A stretch of 64,000 nucleotides of DNA from Actinomycetota bacterium. GTDB lineage: Bacteria > Actinomycetota > Acidimicrobiia > Acidimicrobiales > Ilumatobacteraceae. The stretch covers positions 1 to 64,000 of the forward strand of contig JAUSLV010000022.1 in the NCBI GenBank assembly GCA_030645495.1, read 5' to 3'. Position numbers and translations under genes: made by a program. The notes beneath the pieces are model-generated. The model was not told the origin of the DNA. It did not search any database and saw only the letters and a program-made list of their open reading frames with translations. Each line of letters starts with the position of its first letter. The first letter of the stretch is position 1. Positions 1 through 9,490 of the stretch are shown piece after piece.

Positions 1-522
1 TGCCCGGTCAATGTCAGCCGCCTGACGCTGTCGACCCACACCGGCGCCCATGCCGACGCCCCGCTGCACTATGACCCCGAGGGCGCGCCGATCGGGGCCG
101 TTCGGCTCCTGCCCTATCTCGGCGAGGCCCAGCTGATCAGCGTCATCCGGGCCGAGGGGCGGATTTCGCCCGACGAGGTGGTGGACCGTCTTGAGCCCGG
201 CGTGCGGCGGCTGCTGATCCGCTCCTTCGAGACCTTTCCGACCGACGCGTGGCCGTCCAGCTTCGCCTGCCCAAGCCCCGAACTCATCGATATGCTGGGG
301 CAGCTTGGGGTGATCCTGATCGGCCTCGACGCCCCGTCCCTGGACCCCGAAGACGCCAAGGACCTGGAGGCGCACCTGATGGTCAGGCGCCATGGCATGG
401 CCATTCTGGAAGGTCTGGTCTTCGATGGCGTGCACGACGGTCGCTACGAGCTGATCGCCCTGCCGCTGAAGCTGATGACCGCCGATGCCTCCCCCGTTCG
501 CGCCGTGCTGCGCGCGCTCTGA
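1..522 (+). CDS. kynB: Kynurenine formamidase (arylformamidase), 3' part; start lies outside the window
   Basis: The open frame runs in from the left edge and gives 173 visible residues. Near its beginning it has HTGAHADAP, the metal-binding HTGTHxDxP signature of the cyclase/arylformamidase family. The family hydrolyses N-formyl-kynurenine to kynurenine and formate in tryptophan degradation. A second family-like stretch, GLDAPSLDP, follows around visible residue 108. Kynureninase starts 21 bases downstream on the same strand, so the two consecutive steps of the pathway are probably one operon; a tryptophan dioxygenase might lie to the left. The family is usually about 210 residues, so roughly 35 to 40 residues are missing. 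Assignment rests on the motif plus the neighbour and is strong. Confidence 0.88.
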   Translation, partial: CPVNVSRLTLSTHTGAHADAPLHYDPEGAPIGAVRLLPYLGEAQLISVIRAEGRISPDEVVDRLEPGVRRLLIRSFETFPTDAWPSSFACPSPELIDMLGQLGVILIGLDAPSLDPEDAKDLEAHLMVRRHGMAILEGLVFDGVHDGRYELIALPLKLMTADASPVRAVLRAL

Positions 523-543
523 ACTCCCCGACCCGCCGACACC

Positions 544-1686
544 ATGACCCGTGACGATGCCCTGGCGCTGGACGCCACCGATGCCCTGGCCCCGCTGCGC
601 CAGCAGTTCACCCTCCCCGAGGGCCTGATCTACCTCGACGGCAACTCGCTGGGCATGCCCCCCAAGCGCACGCTCGAGCGCCTCACCGAGGTGTACCTGC
701 AGGAGTGGGCCACCGACCTGATTCGTAGCTGGAGCCACTGGGTGGATCTGCCCCAGCGCGTGGGCGACGTGCTCGCCCCGCTGATCGGCGCCGGACCCGG
801 CGAGGTGGTGCTGCACGACAACACCACGCTGTGCGTGTACCAGGCCGTGCACGCGGCCATCGGCCTGCGCCCCGAGCGGCACGTGATCGCGATCAGCGCC
901 GACGACTTCCCCACCGACCGCTACGTGGTGGATGGCATCGCCACTGCTCTTCATGGTTACCGGGTTCAGCACGGCTTCGAGCGCCTCGACGACGTGGCCG
1001 TGATCGTGCGCTCGGTGATCGACTATCGCACGGCCGAGTTGGTCGATGTCGCCGCGGAGACCGCCCGCGCCCACGCCGCCGGGGCGATGGTGGTGTGGGA
1101 CCTGTCGCACGCCGCCGGCGCGATCGAGATCGACCTGCGCGAGTGCGGCGTGCAGTTGGCGATCGGGTGCACCTACAAGTTTCTCAACGGCGGCCCCGGC
1201 GCGCCCGCGTGGACGTATGTCGCACGCGAGTTGCACAACACCATCCGCCAGCCGATCTGGGGGTGGTTCGCCACCGAGAACCAGTTCGCGATGGGGCCCA
1301 CGTTCCAGCCGCGCGCCGACATCGCGCGCATGCTGCTGGGCACGCCGTCGATCCTCGCCCTCACCGCCGCGCAGGTGGGCGTGGAGCTGTCGGCCGAGGC
1401 CGGCATGCAGGCGATCCACACCAAGGGCCGCGCGCTCACCGGCCTGGCGCTCGACCTGTGCGACCAGCACGGCCTGGCCACCCCCACCCCGCGCGACCCT
1501 GCCCGCCGCGGCAACCACGTGGCCGTGCAGCACCCGCGGGCGAAGGCGCTGGTGCAGGAGCTGGCCGCGCGCGACGTGATCTTCGACTTCCGCGAGCCGA
1601 ACATCATCCGCGCTGGCTGCTCACCGCTCACCACTCGCTTCGTCGACGTGTACGACGGCCTGGTCGCAGTGGCCGCCGCAGGCTGA
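544..1686 (+). CDS. kynU: Kynureninase
   Basis: This 380-residue protein is a fold-type I pyridoxal-phosphate enzyme that cleaves kynurenine to anthranilate and alanine. The N-terminal YLDGNSLGMPP stretch (about residues 30-40) is characteristic of kynureninase. VVWDLSHAAGA contains the aspartate that contacts the pyridine nitrogen, and GCTYKFLNGGPGAPAW contains the lysine expected to form the PLP Schiff base. The length is slightly below the usual 400 to 420 residues. The ATG lies 21 bases after the formamidase stop, which supports co-transcription. It ends facing the acetoacetyl-CoA synthetase gene, with 163 bases of gene-free DNA between them in which no strong terminator was seen. Confidence 0.93.
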   Translation: MTRDDALALDATDALAPLRQQFTLPEGLIYLDGNSLGMPPKRTLERLTEVYLQEWATDLIRSWSHWVDLPQRVGDVLAPLIGAGPGEVVLHDNTTLCVYQAVHAAIGLRPERHVIAISADDFPTDRYVVDGIATALHGYRVQHGFERLDDVAVIVRSVIDYRTAELVDVAAETARAHAAGAMVVWDLSHAAGAIEIDLRECGVQLAIGCTYKFLNGGPGAPAWTYVARELHNTIRQPIWGWFATENQFAMGPTFQPRADIARMLLGTPSILALTAAQVGVELSAEAGMQAIHTKGRALTGLALDLCDQHGLATPTPRDPARRGNHVAVQHPRAKALVQELAARDVIFDFREPNIIRAGCSPLTTRFVDVYDGLVAVAAAG

Positions 1687-1849
1687 GGGTGGCGCGCTGA
1701 GCTACCCGGCCGAGTGGCCCACCCGCCGGGCCTTCTCCACTTCGTCTCGTCGTTCCGATTTCGATTTCGCTCGCACGAAGCTCGTCCGTGTTCGGGCCGC
1801 CGCTGCACTCACCCCGATCGCCCGCGTCCTCATGGCGCGAGCGTACGCC

Positions 1850-3793
<1,944 letters not shown>

Positions 3794-3812
3794 GTCTGGC
3801 ATCCTACGAGTC

Positions 3813-4556
3813 ATGGATCTTGCACTCACAGGGCGCCGGGCGTTGGTCACCGGCGCGTCCAGCGGCCTCGGCCTCGGCTGCGCGCAGGCGTTGGCCGCGG
3901 AGGGCGCCACCGTCACGCTCGTGGCCCGTAGCCCGGAGAAGTTGGCAGCCGCGGCTGCCACCATCACCGGGCCGGTGCACACACTGGTCGGCGACGTGAG
4001 CGAGCTCGACTCGGTGCCCGGCCTCGTGGCCGCGGCCGAAGGGCTGATGGGCGGCATCGACATCCTCGTCGCCAACGCCGGCGGTCCGCCGCCCGGCACG
4101 TTCGCCACCACGCCCTTCGAGCAGTACGAGCCGGCGCTGCGGCTGAACCTGTTGTCCACCGTGGCGATGTGCCAGGCCACGGTGCCGGCGATGCAGTCAC
4201 GCGGCTGGGGCCGCGTGATCGGCATCACGTCGATGTCGGTGCGCGAGCCGCTGGCGCACCTGATCCTGTCGAACACGGCGCGGGCGGGGGTGACCGGGTT
4301 TCTGAAGACGATGGCCACCGAAGTGGCAGCCGACGGGGTGACGGTCAACACGCTGCAGCCCGGACTGCACCTCACCGACCGGCTGGCGGGTCTGTACGAC
4401 GACGTCAGTGGCTTGGCGGCGACCGTGCCCACGCGCACGTTGGGCGACCCGGCCGACTTCGGACGTGTGGCCGCGTTCTTGTGCAGCGACGCGGCGAAGT
4501 TCATCACCGGCGTGTCGATCCCCGTCGACGGCGGAGCGGGTCGGGGTCTGCAGTAG
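3813..4556 (+). CDS. Atypical short-chain dehydrogenase/reductase lacking the usual Tyr-Lys pair
   Basis: The 247-residue protein has a Rossmann fold with TGASSGLGLG (cofactor loop, near residue 15) and VANAGGP (NAG motif). A serine-containing ITSMS strand is in the place of the catalytic Ser. The position where classical SDRs have YxxxK reads SNTAR, giving Ser153 and Arg157 instead of Tyr and Lys. Family knowledge: substitutions here occur in a subset of FabG-like SDRs, so the substrate and even oxidoreductase activity are uncertain. The C-terminal SIPVDGGAGRGLQ is normal. The start lies 19 bases from the divergent ligase start and has no clear ribosome-binding site, so a leaderless or very short leader transcript is possible. 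Confidence 0.85.
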   Translation: MDLALTGRRALVTGASSGLGLGCAQALAAEGATVTLVARSPEKLAAAAATITGPVHTLVGDVSELDSVPGLVAAAEGLMGGIDILVANAGGPPPGTFATTPFEQYEPALRLNLLSTVAMCQATVPAMQSRGWGRVIGITSMSVREPLAHLILSNTARAGVTGFLKTMATEVAADGVTVNTLQPGLHLTDRLAGLYDDVSGLAATVPTRTLGDPADFGRVAAFLCSDAAKFITGVSIPVDGGAGRGLQ

Positions 4557-4575
4557 CGGTCGGGCAGGTCCGAGG

Positions 4576-4622
4576 TTTGTGGCACGCCACAGACCTACGT
4601 GGCGTTTGTGGCGTTCCACAGA
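4576..4622. repeat. Two tandem small hairpins of related sequence
   Basis: The 18-mers at 4576-4593 and 4605-4622 both begin TTTGTGGC and end CCACAGA. Each folds on itself: TGTGGC/GCCACA in the first and TGTGG/CCACA in the second. They sit between the convergent SDR and lyase genes. They may act as a bidirectional terminator or be a remnant of a small dispersed repeat; no T-tract follows them. Confidence 0.45.
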
Positions 4623-4728
4623 TCCGGCTCGCCGGCCCGCAGCCAATTCGGAATCGAAACTACGAGACGAGCGGCACAGGTGTGCACCCTCGCCGCGGGC
4701 CGACGCAGCGCGGCCCAGCCCCGACCGC

Positions 4729-5631
4729 TCACGCCCGGCGCGACCTCGGGCCGACCTTGGCCACACGGCTGGGAACGGGGTGGCCGACGAAGCCCTGCAC
4801 CAGCAGCGCGGCCTCGATCAACTCGTCGATGCCGATGCCGGTGGACACGCCGAGGTCGTCGCACAACGCCACCAACTCCTCGGTCGCCACGTTGCCCGCG
4901 GCACCGGCGGCGAACGGCGAGCCGCCCAGGCCACCCACCGAGGTGTCGAACCGGCGCACCCCTGCCAGCAGGCCCGCGTACGCATTCACCAGGCCGGTGC
5001 CACGGGTCTCGTGCAGGTGCAGGCCGACATCGGTGCCGGTGAGCGCGAGCACTTCCTGGATGCGCCGTGGCGTGGCCATGCCCGTGGTGTCGGCCAACGT
5101 GATCGCTGCCGCGCCCAATGCGAGCAACCGCTGCCGCAACAAGGACACCTCGGCCGGCTTGATGTCGCCCTCGTAGGGCGACCCGAACGCGCACGAGATC
5201 ACGGCATCCACCGGCACGCCCGCATCGGCCGCCAGCACGCACACCGCGGCGATCGCCTCCACCGACTCGTCGATGGTCATCTTCACGTTGCGCTCGTTGT
5301 AGACGCCTGAGGCCGAGATCGTGACGGTCAGCTCGTCGACACCTGCGGCCAGCGCCAGCTCCGCACCGCGCACGTTGGGCACCAGCGCCGCGCGCACCAC
5401 ACCCTCAGGGGCGCCCAGGCCAGCCACCACTTCGGCGGCGCCGGCCATCGACGGCACCGCCTTGGGGCTGACGAATGCCGCCACTTCGAGATGGGTGACC
5501 CCCGCGATCAGGAGTGCGTCGAGCAGCTCCAACCGTTGGTCGACGGTGATCGGCGCCTCGGCTTGCAGGCCGTCGCGGGCACCCACCTCGCGGATGGTGA
5601 TTCGGTCCGGCAAGGAGGCGGGCAGCGTCAT
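4729..5631 (-). CDS. Hydroxymethylglutaryl-CoA lyase family protein with the active-site Cys replaced by Ser
   Basis: This 300-residue TIM-barrel protein has the HMG-CoA lyase hallmarks: REVGARDGLQ near the N-terminus, AAFVSPKAVPSMA (about residues 50-62), CAFGSPYEG, and the metal-binding HLHETRG. HMG-CoA lyase splits HMG-CoA to acetoacetate and acetyl-CoA, the last step of leucine degradation. The C-terminal catalytic loop, normally GGCPYAxGAxGN, reads GGSPFAAGAAGN here, so the conserved cysteine is Ser238; the codon is unambiguously TCG. It may therefore be a slow enzyme or act on a related substrate. The neighbouring acetoacetyl-CoA synthetase suits a ketone-body role. It starts 58 bases from the divergent decarboxylase. 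Confidence 0.85.
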   Translation of the reverse strand: MTLPASLPDRITIREVGARDGLQAEAPITVDQRLELLDALLIAGVTHLEVAAFVSPKAVPSMAGAAEVVAGLGAPEGVVRAALVPNVRGAELALAAGVDELTVTISASGVYNERNVKMTIDESVEAIAAVCVLAADAGVPVDAVISCAFGSPYEGDIKPAEVSLLRQRLLALGAAAITLADTTGMATPRRIQEVLALTGTDVGLHLHETRGTGLVNAYAGLLAGVRRFDTSVGGLGGSPFAAGAAGNVATEELVALCDDLGVSTGIGIDELIEAALLVQGFVGHPVPSRVAKVGPRSRRA

Positions 5632-5689
5632 GTACAGAAGGTTAGGCGTGCGGGGCCATGTCGCCGCTCAGGCCGTAGTGTGGCCGACG

Positions 5690-7054
5690 GTGATCAAAGA
5701 CCCTTCCCTGCACAAGTTCGACGACCGCACCGAGCTGCTCGCCCACCGGATCTTCGAGTACGTGCTCGATCGCATCCGCATGTCGCCCGCGCCGCTCGAC
5801 GGCCCGCGAACTGCCGCCGAGCTCACCGCGGCCACCGGCACCATGATCACCAGCTACGGCTTGGGCTACGACGAGGCATTCCGCCTGTTCAAGGACGTGC
5901 TCGCCCCGGCCTGCATCTCCAGCGACCACCCGCGCTACCTGTCATTCGTGCCCACCGCCCCCAGCGAGGCGGCCACGCTGTTCGACCTGGTGGTGTCGGC
6001 CTCGTCGATTTACGGCGACTGGTGGGTGGAGGGCGCCGGCGCCATCCACGCCGAGAACGAAACCCTGCGCTGGCTGGCCGGGCTGGCCGGCTTTCCCGCC
6101 GGCGCCGGCGGCACGTTCGTGAGCGGCGGCACGCTGGGCAACCTCGCCGCGCTCACCACCGCCCGCCAGCACTGGCGCACCCACCACGGCCGCGGCCTGC
6201 CATTGGCGATCGCTGCCGCACCCAGCGCACACAGCTCGGTGCGCCTCGCGGCGATGGTGCTGGATGTCGACGTGATCACGGTTGCCGGCGACGAGCGCGG
6301 TCGGCTCACCGGCCCCGCACTGCTGGAAGCGCTCGATGCCGTCACCGAGCACCAAGTGTTCGCTGTGGTCGCCTCCGGTGGCGCCACCAACGCCGGTGTG
6401 GTCGACGACCTTGCCGGTGCCGCCACGATCTGCACCGATCGCGACTTGTGGCTGCACGTGGATGCGGCGTACGGCGGCGCGGCCCTCGCCTCGTCGATCG
6501 GCCGGCCGCTGTTCAAGGGCATCGAGGGCGCCGACTCGTTCGTGATCGACCCGCACAAGTGGCTGTTCTCGCCGTTCGACTGCGCGGCCCTCGTGTACCG
6601 CCAGCCGGGTATCGCCCGCGGGGCGCTCACCCAGCACGCCGAGTACCTCGAGACGCTGGAATCCAACTACGAGTGGAACCCCAGCGACTTCGCGGTGCAC
6701 ATGACCCGACGCGTGCGCGGCCTGCCGCTGTGGTTCTCGCTCGCCTCGCACGGCACCGATGCCTACGACCGCGCCATCAGCCACAGCATCCTGCTGGCCA
6801 AGGAAGCGGCGCGGATGATCGAAGCCACACCCGGGCTGGAACTGCTGATGCAGCCCGAGCTGTCGGTGGTGCTGTTCCGCAAGGTCGGCTGGTCGCCCGA
6901 GCAGTACCAGACGTGGAGCGACGAGCTGCTGGCCAGCGGCCTGGCGTTCGTGGTGCCCACGGTCTACAACGGCGAGACCGTCCTGCGCTTCTGCTTCGTC
7001 AACCCGCTCACCAGCAGCGACGACGTGCAGCTGATCCTCGACGCGCTGGCCTGA
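5690..7054 (+). CDS. PLP-dependent group II amino-acid decarboxylase
   Basis: With a GTG start the protein has 454 residues. It has the group II decarboxylase layout: a glycine-rich cofactor loop (SGGTLGNLAAL), HVDAAYGGAAL with the Asp contacting the PLP ring nitrogen, and DPHKWLFSPFDC with the PLP-binding lysine. Relatives include aromatic amino acid, glutamate and diaminobutyrate decarboxylases; the substrate cannot be read from the sequence. The start is uncertain because several in-frame GTG codons lie within 15 bases upstream. The gene ends six bases before the convergent TetR gene, so the two transcripts probably overlap at their ends. It is divergent from the HMG-CoA-lyase-like gene, sharing a 58-base promoter region. 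Confidence 0.87.
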   Translation: MIKDPSLHKFDDRTELLAHRIFEYVLDRIRMSPAPLDGPRTAAELTAATGTMITSYGLGYDEAFRLFKDVLAPACISSDHPRYLSFVPTAPSEAATLFDLVVSASSIYGDWWVEGAGAIHAENETLRWLAGLAGFPAGAGGTFVSGGTLGNLAALTTARQHWRTHHGRGLPLAIAAAPSAHSSVRLAAMVLDVDVITVAGDERGRLTGPALLEALDAVTEHQVFAVVASGGATNAGVVDDLAGAATICTDRDLWLHVDAAYGGAALASSIGRPLFKGIEGADSFVIDPHKWLFSPFDCAALVYRQPGIARGALTQHAEYLETLESNYEWNPSDFAVHMTRRVRGLPLWFSLASHGTDAYDRAISHSILLAKEAARMIEATPGLELLMQPELSVVLFRKVGWSPEQYQTWSDELLASGLAFVVPTVYNGETVLRFCFVNPLTSSDDVQLILDALA

Positions 7055-7060
7055 GCCGGC

Positions 7061-7612
7061 TCACACCGCCGCGAGCGCGGCGAGCGCCATGTCGTGCAAC
7101 AGCGGGGCCAGGGCCTTGCGCGGCAGCTTGCCCACGTGCGGCGTGCTGTTCACCAAGCCGATCGCGGCTTGCACCGCGGCAGCCAGCCGTTGGCGGTTGG
7201 CGTTGGGGTGCCGGCGCTGCAGCGCGTCGACCCACACGTCCACGTACTGCCGCTGCAACAACCGCACGGCGTGGGCCTGCTCGCTGTCGAGGTGGTGCAG
7301 CTCGCGGCCGTGCACCACGATCAGGTCGGGTTCCTCCAGCGCGAACTCCACCTGCATCGCCACCAGCGCGGCGAGCGCCGCCTCGTCGCCCGTCGCCTGC
7401 GCCACGCACTCGCGCCCGCCGGCCAGCAACCGTTCGCTCACGTCGGTGAGCATCGCCGCCAGCAGCGCTTGCTTGCCGGGGAAGTGCCAGTAGATCGCCG
7501 GCCCGCTCACGCCCACGGCTGCGCCGATCTCGTCGATACCCGTGGCTCCGTAGCCGCGCTCGGCGAACAGCCGCGCCGCGGCCTGCAGGATCTGATCGGA
7601 GCGGGAGGCCAC
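7061..7612 (-). CDS. TetR-family transcriptional regulator
   Basis: The 183-residue protein begins with a TetR helix-turn-helix domain (about residues 5-50): ILQAAARLFAERGYGATG followed by IDEIGAAVGVSGPAIYWHF. The alpha-helical remainder is the ligand and dimerisation domain. The gene lies 30 bases downstream of the DUF2207 gene on the same strand and could be co-transcribed with it. Its target may be the pair of TAACGATCGTTCAG palindromic sites at 9428-9470, which sit between the DUF2207 gene and the acyl-CoA dehydrogenase; many TetR regulators of acyl-CoA metabolism bind such short palindromes. That link is inference. Confidence 0.9.
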   Translation of the reverse strand: MASRSDQILQAAARLFAERGYGATGIDEIGAAVGVSGPAIYWHFPGKQALLAAMLTDVSERLLAGGRECVAQATGDEAALAALVAMQVEFALEEPDLIVVHGRELHHLDSEQAHAVRLLQRQYVDVWVDALQRRHPNANRQRLAAAVQAAIGLVNSTPHVGKLPRKALAPLLHDMALAALAAV

Positions 7613-7642
7613 GAGGCGTCACCCTACCGAGCAGTCAGTTGC

Positions 7643-9379
7643 TCACCAGCTGCCGGAGCTGCCGCCACCACCGCCACCACCGGAGAACCCACCGGAGAAG
7701 CCGCTGAACCCGCCGCCGCTGCCGCTCGATTGCGACGGCTGCGACATGGTCTGCGACCAGTTGCCCATGCTGGTGTACATCAGCAGCGGCATCGTGCTCA
7801 TCGTGAGATCGGCCGGGGGCACGGCGCTCTGCCCCACGGCGCGACCCCATGCGTCGGCGGCGCCCAGCGCCACGGCCCACGCCGAGTACTCGCGCAACAG
7901 GCCCTGCGACCACGCCCAGTCGACGTGCTTGCCCTCGCTGGCCTCCAGAAAGCGGCGGAACGACTCGACACGCAGTGCCACCGCGGTACCCGCCGCGCTG
8001 CGCACCGGCAACAGTCGGCTGTACGACACCGCCACCATCACCGCCGGGATGACGACGGCCAGCCCCAGCGCGACCAGGAACGACGCGGCAAGGCCCTTCC
8101 ACACCGCGAACCCGGTGGCGGCACCGATGACGAACACGGCCAGCACCAGGCCCGCGGGGAACGACGCCGATGTGCCCGGCGGGTGCTTCGTCCACCATCC
8201 CGATGACACCGCAGCCTCGCGCTGCTCGGCCCTGATCTCGCTCCACAGTGTGGCGAGCGACGGGTGGTAGGTGCCCAACACCATCTCGCCGTCGCCCTCG
8301 ATCAGCGACCCGATCCGCTCTTGCACCTCGGCCGGGGCGCTGGCCAGCTTCGGCCCGCCACGCAGCACCTGCGGGTCGGTGCCCTCGAGCACGATGTACT
8401 CCTGCGCGATCTGGTCGGAGAACCAGGCCGACACCGACGTGGTGTCGACCTGCTCGTTGAGCAGCATTGCGCCCTGCCACGGGCGCACGCCGGTGGGGGG
8501 TACGAACTCGGTGGTGACCATCGCGTCGAGGTCGGCGTCGGCCACCAGGCGGGTGGGCATGCCCGGCGCGGCGAAGGCGGCATCGGCGGGGCCGCTGCCA
8601 CCCACCTCGTTGCGACCCATCCGCTTGGCCAGGCGGTAGCCGCCGAGGCCGACGACCGCACCGATGCCCAGCGTGGCCAGCGTGAGCGGCAGACGGTTGT
8701 CGTCGCGACGATCGGGCAACGGCGGGATCGGCACCTCGGTCGGATCGTTGAGCGACAGGATCGTGCCACCGACGGTGATGCCCTCACCGGGGCGCAACGG
8801 CTCGATCACGATCCGGTACACGCCGCCGTTCTGGATCACCTCGCACCCACCGCGGGAACCGAACGCGCCGACGCTGCACGTCGGGTTCTCCAGTTCGAAA
8901 CCCACGAGCACCACCTCGAAGCGGCCGGTCTCGAACGCTTCGTCGTGGCCGATGATGTCGAGCGCCAGCTCGCCGGTGGAGAGCCGAGCCTCGGGCAGCG
9001 TGTAGCTGAGCACGTAACGGTGTTGGCCGTCGGTGGTGACGTCGGGGTCGCCCAGCCGGATCCGCACGTCCGAGCCGAGCCTCACCACGTCGATGGCGGC
9101 GTCGGCGTCGGGCGACGAGGCCACCACGTCGGTGGCGGCACCGAAGTTGATGGGAATGATGCGCTCGTAGCCGTGACGGTCGTGCGTGCCGAAGTCTTGG
9201 TCGACCACCTCACGGATGCGCACGCCGTCGGCGCCCTCCGGCGTCACCAGCACCTGCTTGGCGTCGAAGCGCTCGTCGTGGGTACCACCACCGACGAGAC
9301 CACTGACGGCGAGCACGGGGGTCACCAGCGCCGTCGCCCCCACCACCACGTGACGCCACCATCGGACGGGATTGAGCAT
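7643..9379 (-). CDS. DUF2207-type membrane protein with Gly/Ser-rich tail
   Basis: The 578-residue protein has an N-terminal membrane segment or signal (residues about 9-30). An extracellular beta-rich domain follows, with the DUF2207-like pattern DFGTHDRHGYERIIP about 30 residues after it. A membrane helix follows near residue 240 (LATLGIGAVVGLGGYRLA), then a cytoplasmic region, two further hydrophobic helices (AGLVLAVFVIGAATGF and LVALGLAVVIPAVMVAVSY) and a terminal Gly-Phe-Ser-rich tail ending GGSSGSW. This layout and the low-complexity tail are standard for the uncharacterised DUF2207 family. I chose the second methionine (9379), which precedes LNPVRWWRH; a start at 9400 would add seven residues. 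The function is unknown. It is divergent from the acyl-CoA dehydrogenase across a region with two operator-like palindromes. Confidence 0.82.
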   Translation of the reverse strand: MLNPVRWWRHVVVGATALVTPVLAVSGLVGGGTHDERFDAKQVLVTPEGADGVRIREVVDQDFGTHDRHGYERIIPINFGAATDVVASSPDADAAIDVVRLGSDVRIRLGDPDVTTDGQHRYVLSYTLPEARLSTGELALDIIGHDEAFETGRFEVVLVGFELENPTCSVGAFGSRGGCEVIQNGGVYRIVIEPLRPGEGITVGGTILSLNDPTEVPIPPLPDRRDDNRLPLTLATLGIGAVVGLGGYRLAKRMGRNEVGGSGPADAAFAAPGMPTRLVADADLDAMVTTEFVPPTGVRPWQGAMLLNEQVDTTSVSAWFSDQIAQEYIVLEGTDPQVLRGGPKLASAPAEVQERIGSLIEGDGEMVLGTYHPSLATLWSEIRAEQREAAVSSGWWTKHPPGTSASFPAGLVLAVFVIGAATGFAVWKGLAASFLVALGLAVVIPAVMVAVSYSRLLPVRSAAGTAVALRVESFRRFLEASEGKHVDWAWSQGLLREYSAWAVALGAADAWGRAVGQSAVPPADLTMSTMPLLMYTSMGNWSQTMSQPSQSSGSGGGFSGFSGGFSGGGGGGGSSGSW

Positions 9380-9427
9380 GCCCGCACGGTACCCCAGCAA
9401 CCAGACCGAACGGTTGCGAAGGTTCCC

Positions 9428-9470
9428 TAACGATCGTTCAGGCGCGCGTGATACGTTAACGATCGTTCAG
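9428..9470. promoter_or_regulatory. Duplicated palindromic operator TAACGATCGTTCAG
   Basis: The 14-mer TAACGATCGTTCAG occurs at 9428-9441 and again at 9457-9470, identical and in the same orientation, 29 bases apart. Its core AACGATCGTT is a perfect palindrome. The second copy ends 20 bases before the acyl-CoA dehydrogenase start. A -10-like TACGTT at 9452-9457 lies between the copies, so a bound repressor would block the promoter. The TetR protein at 7061-7612 is the obvious local candidate. Confidence 0.7.
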
Positions 9471-9490
9471 TTCCCGAAAGAGGGTCGTCC

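Noticed and set aside
1-522. Possible foreign origin of the kynB fragment because its codon style seems slightly different
   Set aside because: The impression was from reading only; without codon statistics and the missing 5' part it cannot be supported.
1716-1732. GGCCC/GGGCC stem between kynU and the synthetase as a terminator
   Set aside because: Five base pairs with a seven-base loop and no T-tract is expected often by chance in such GC-rich DNA.
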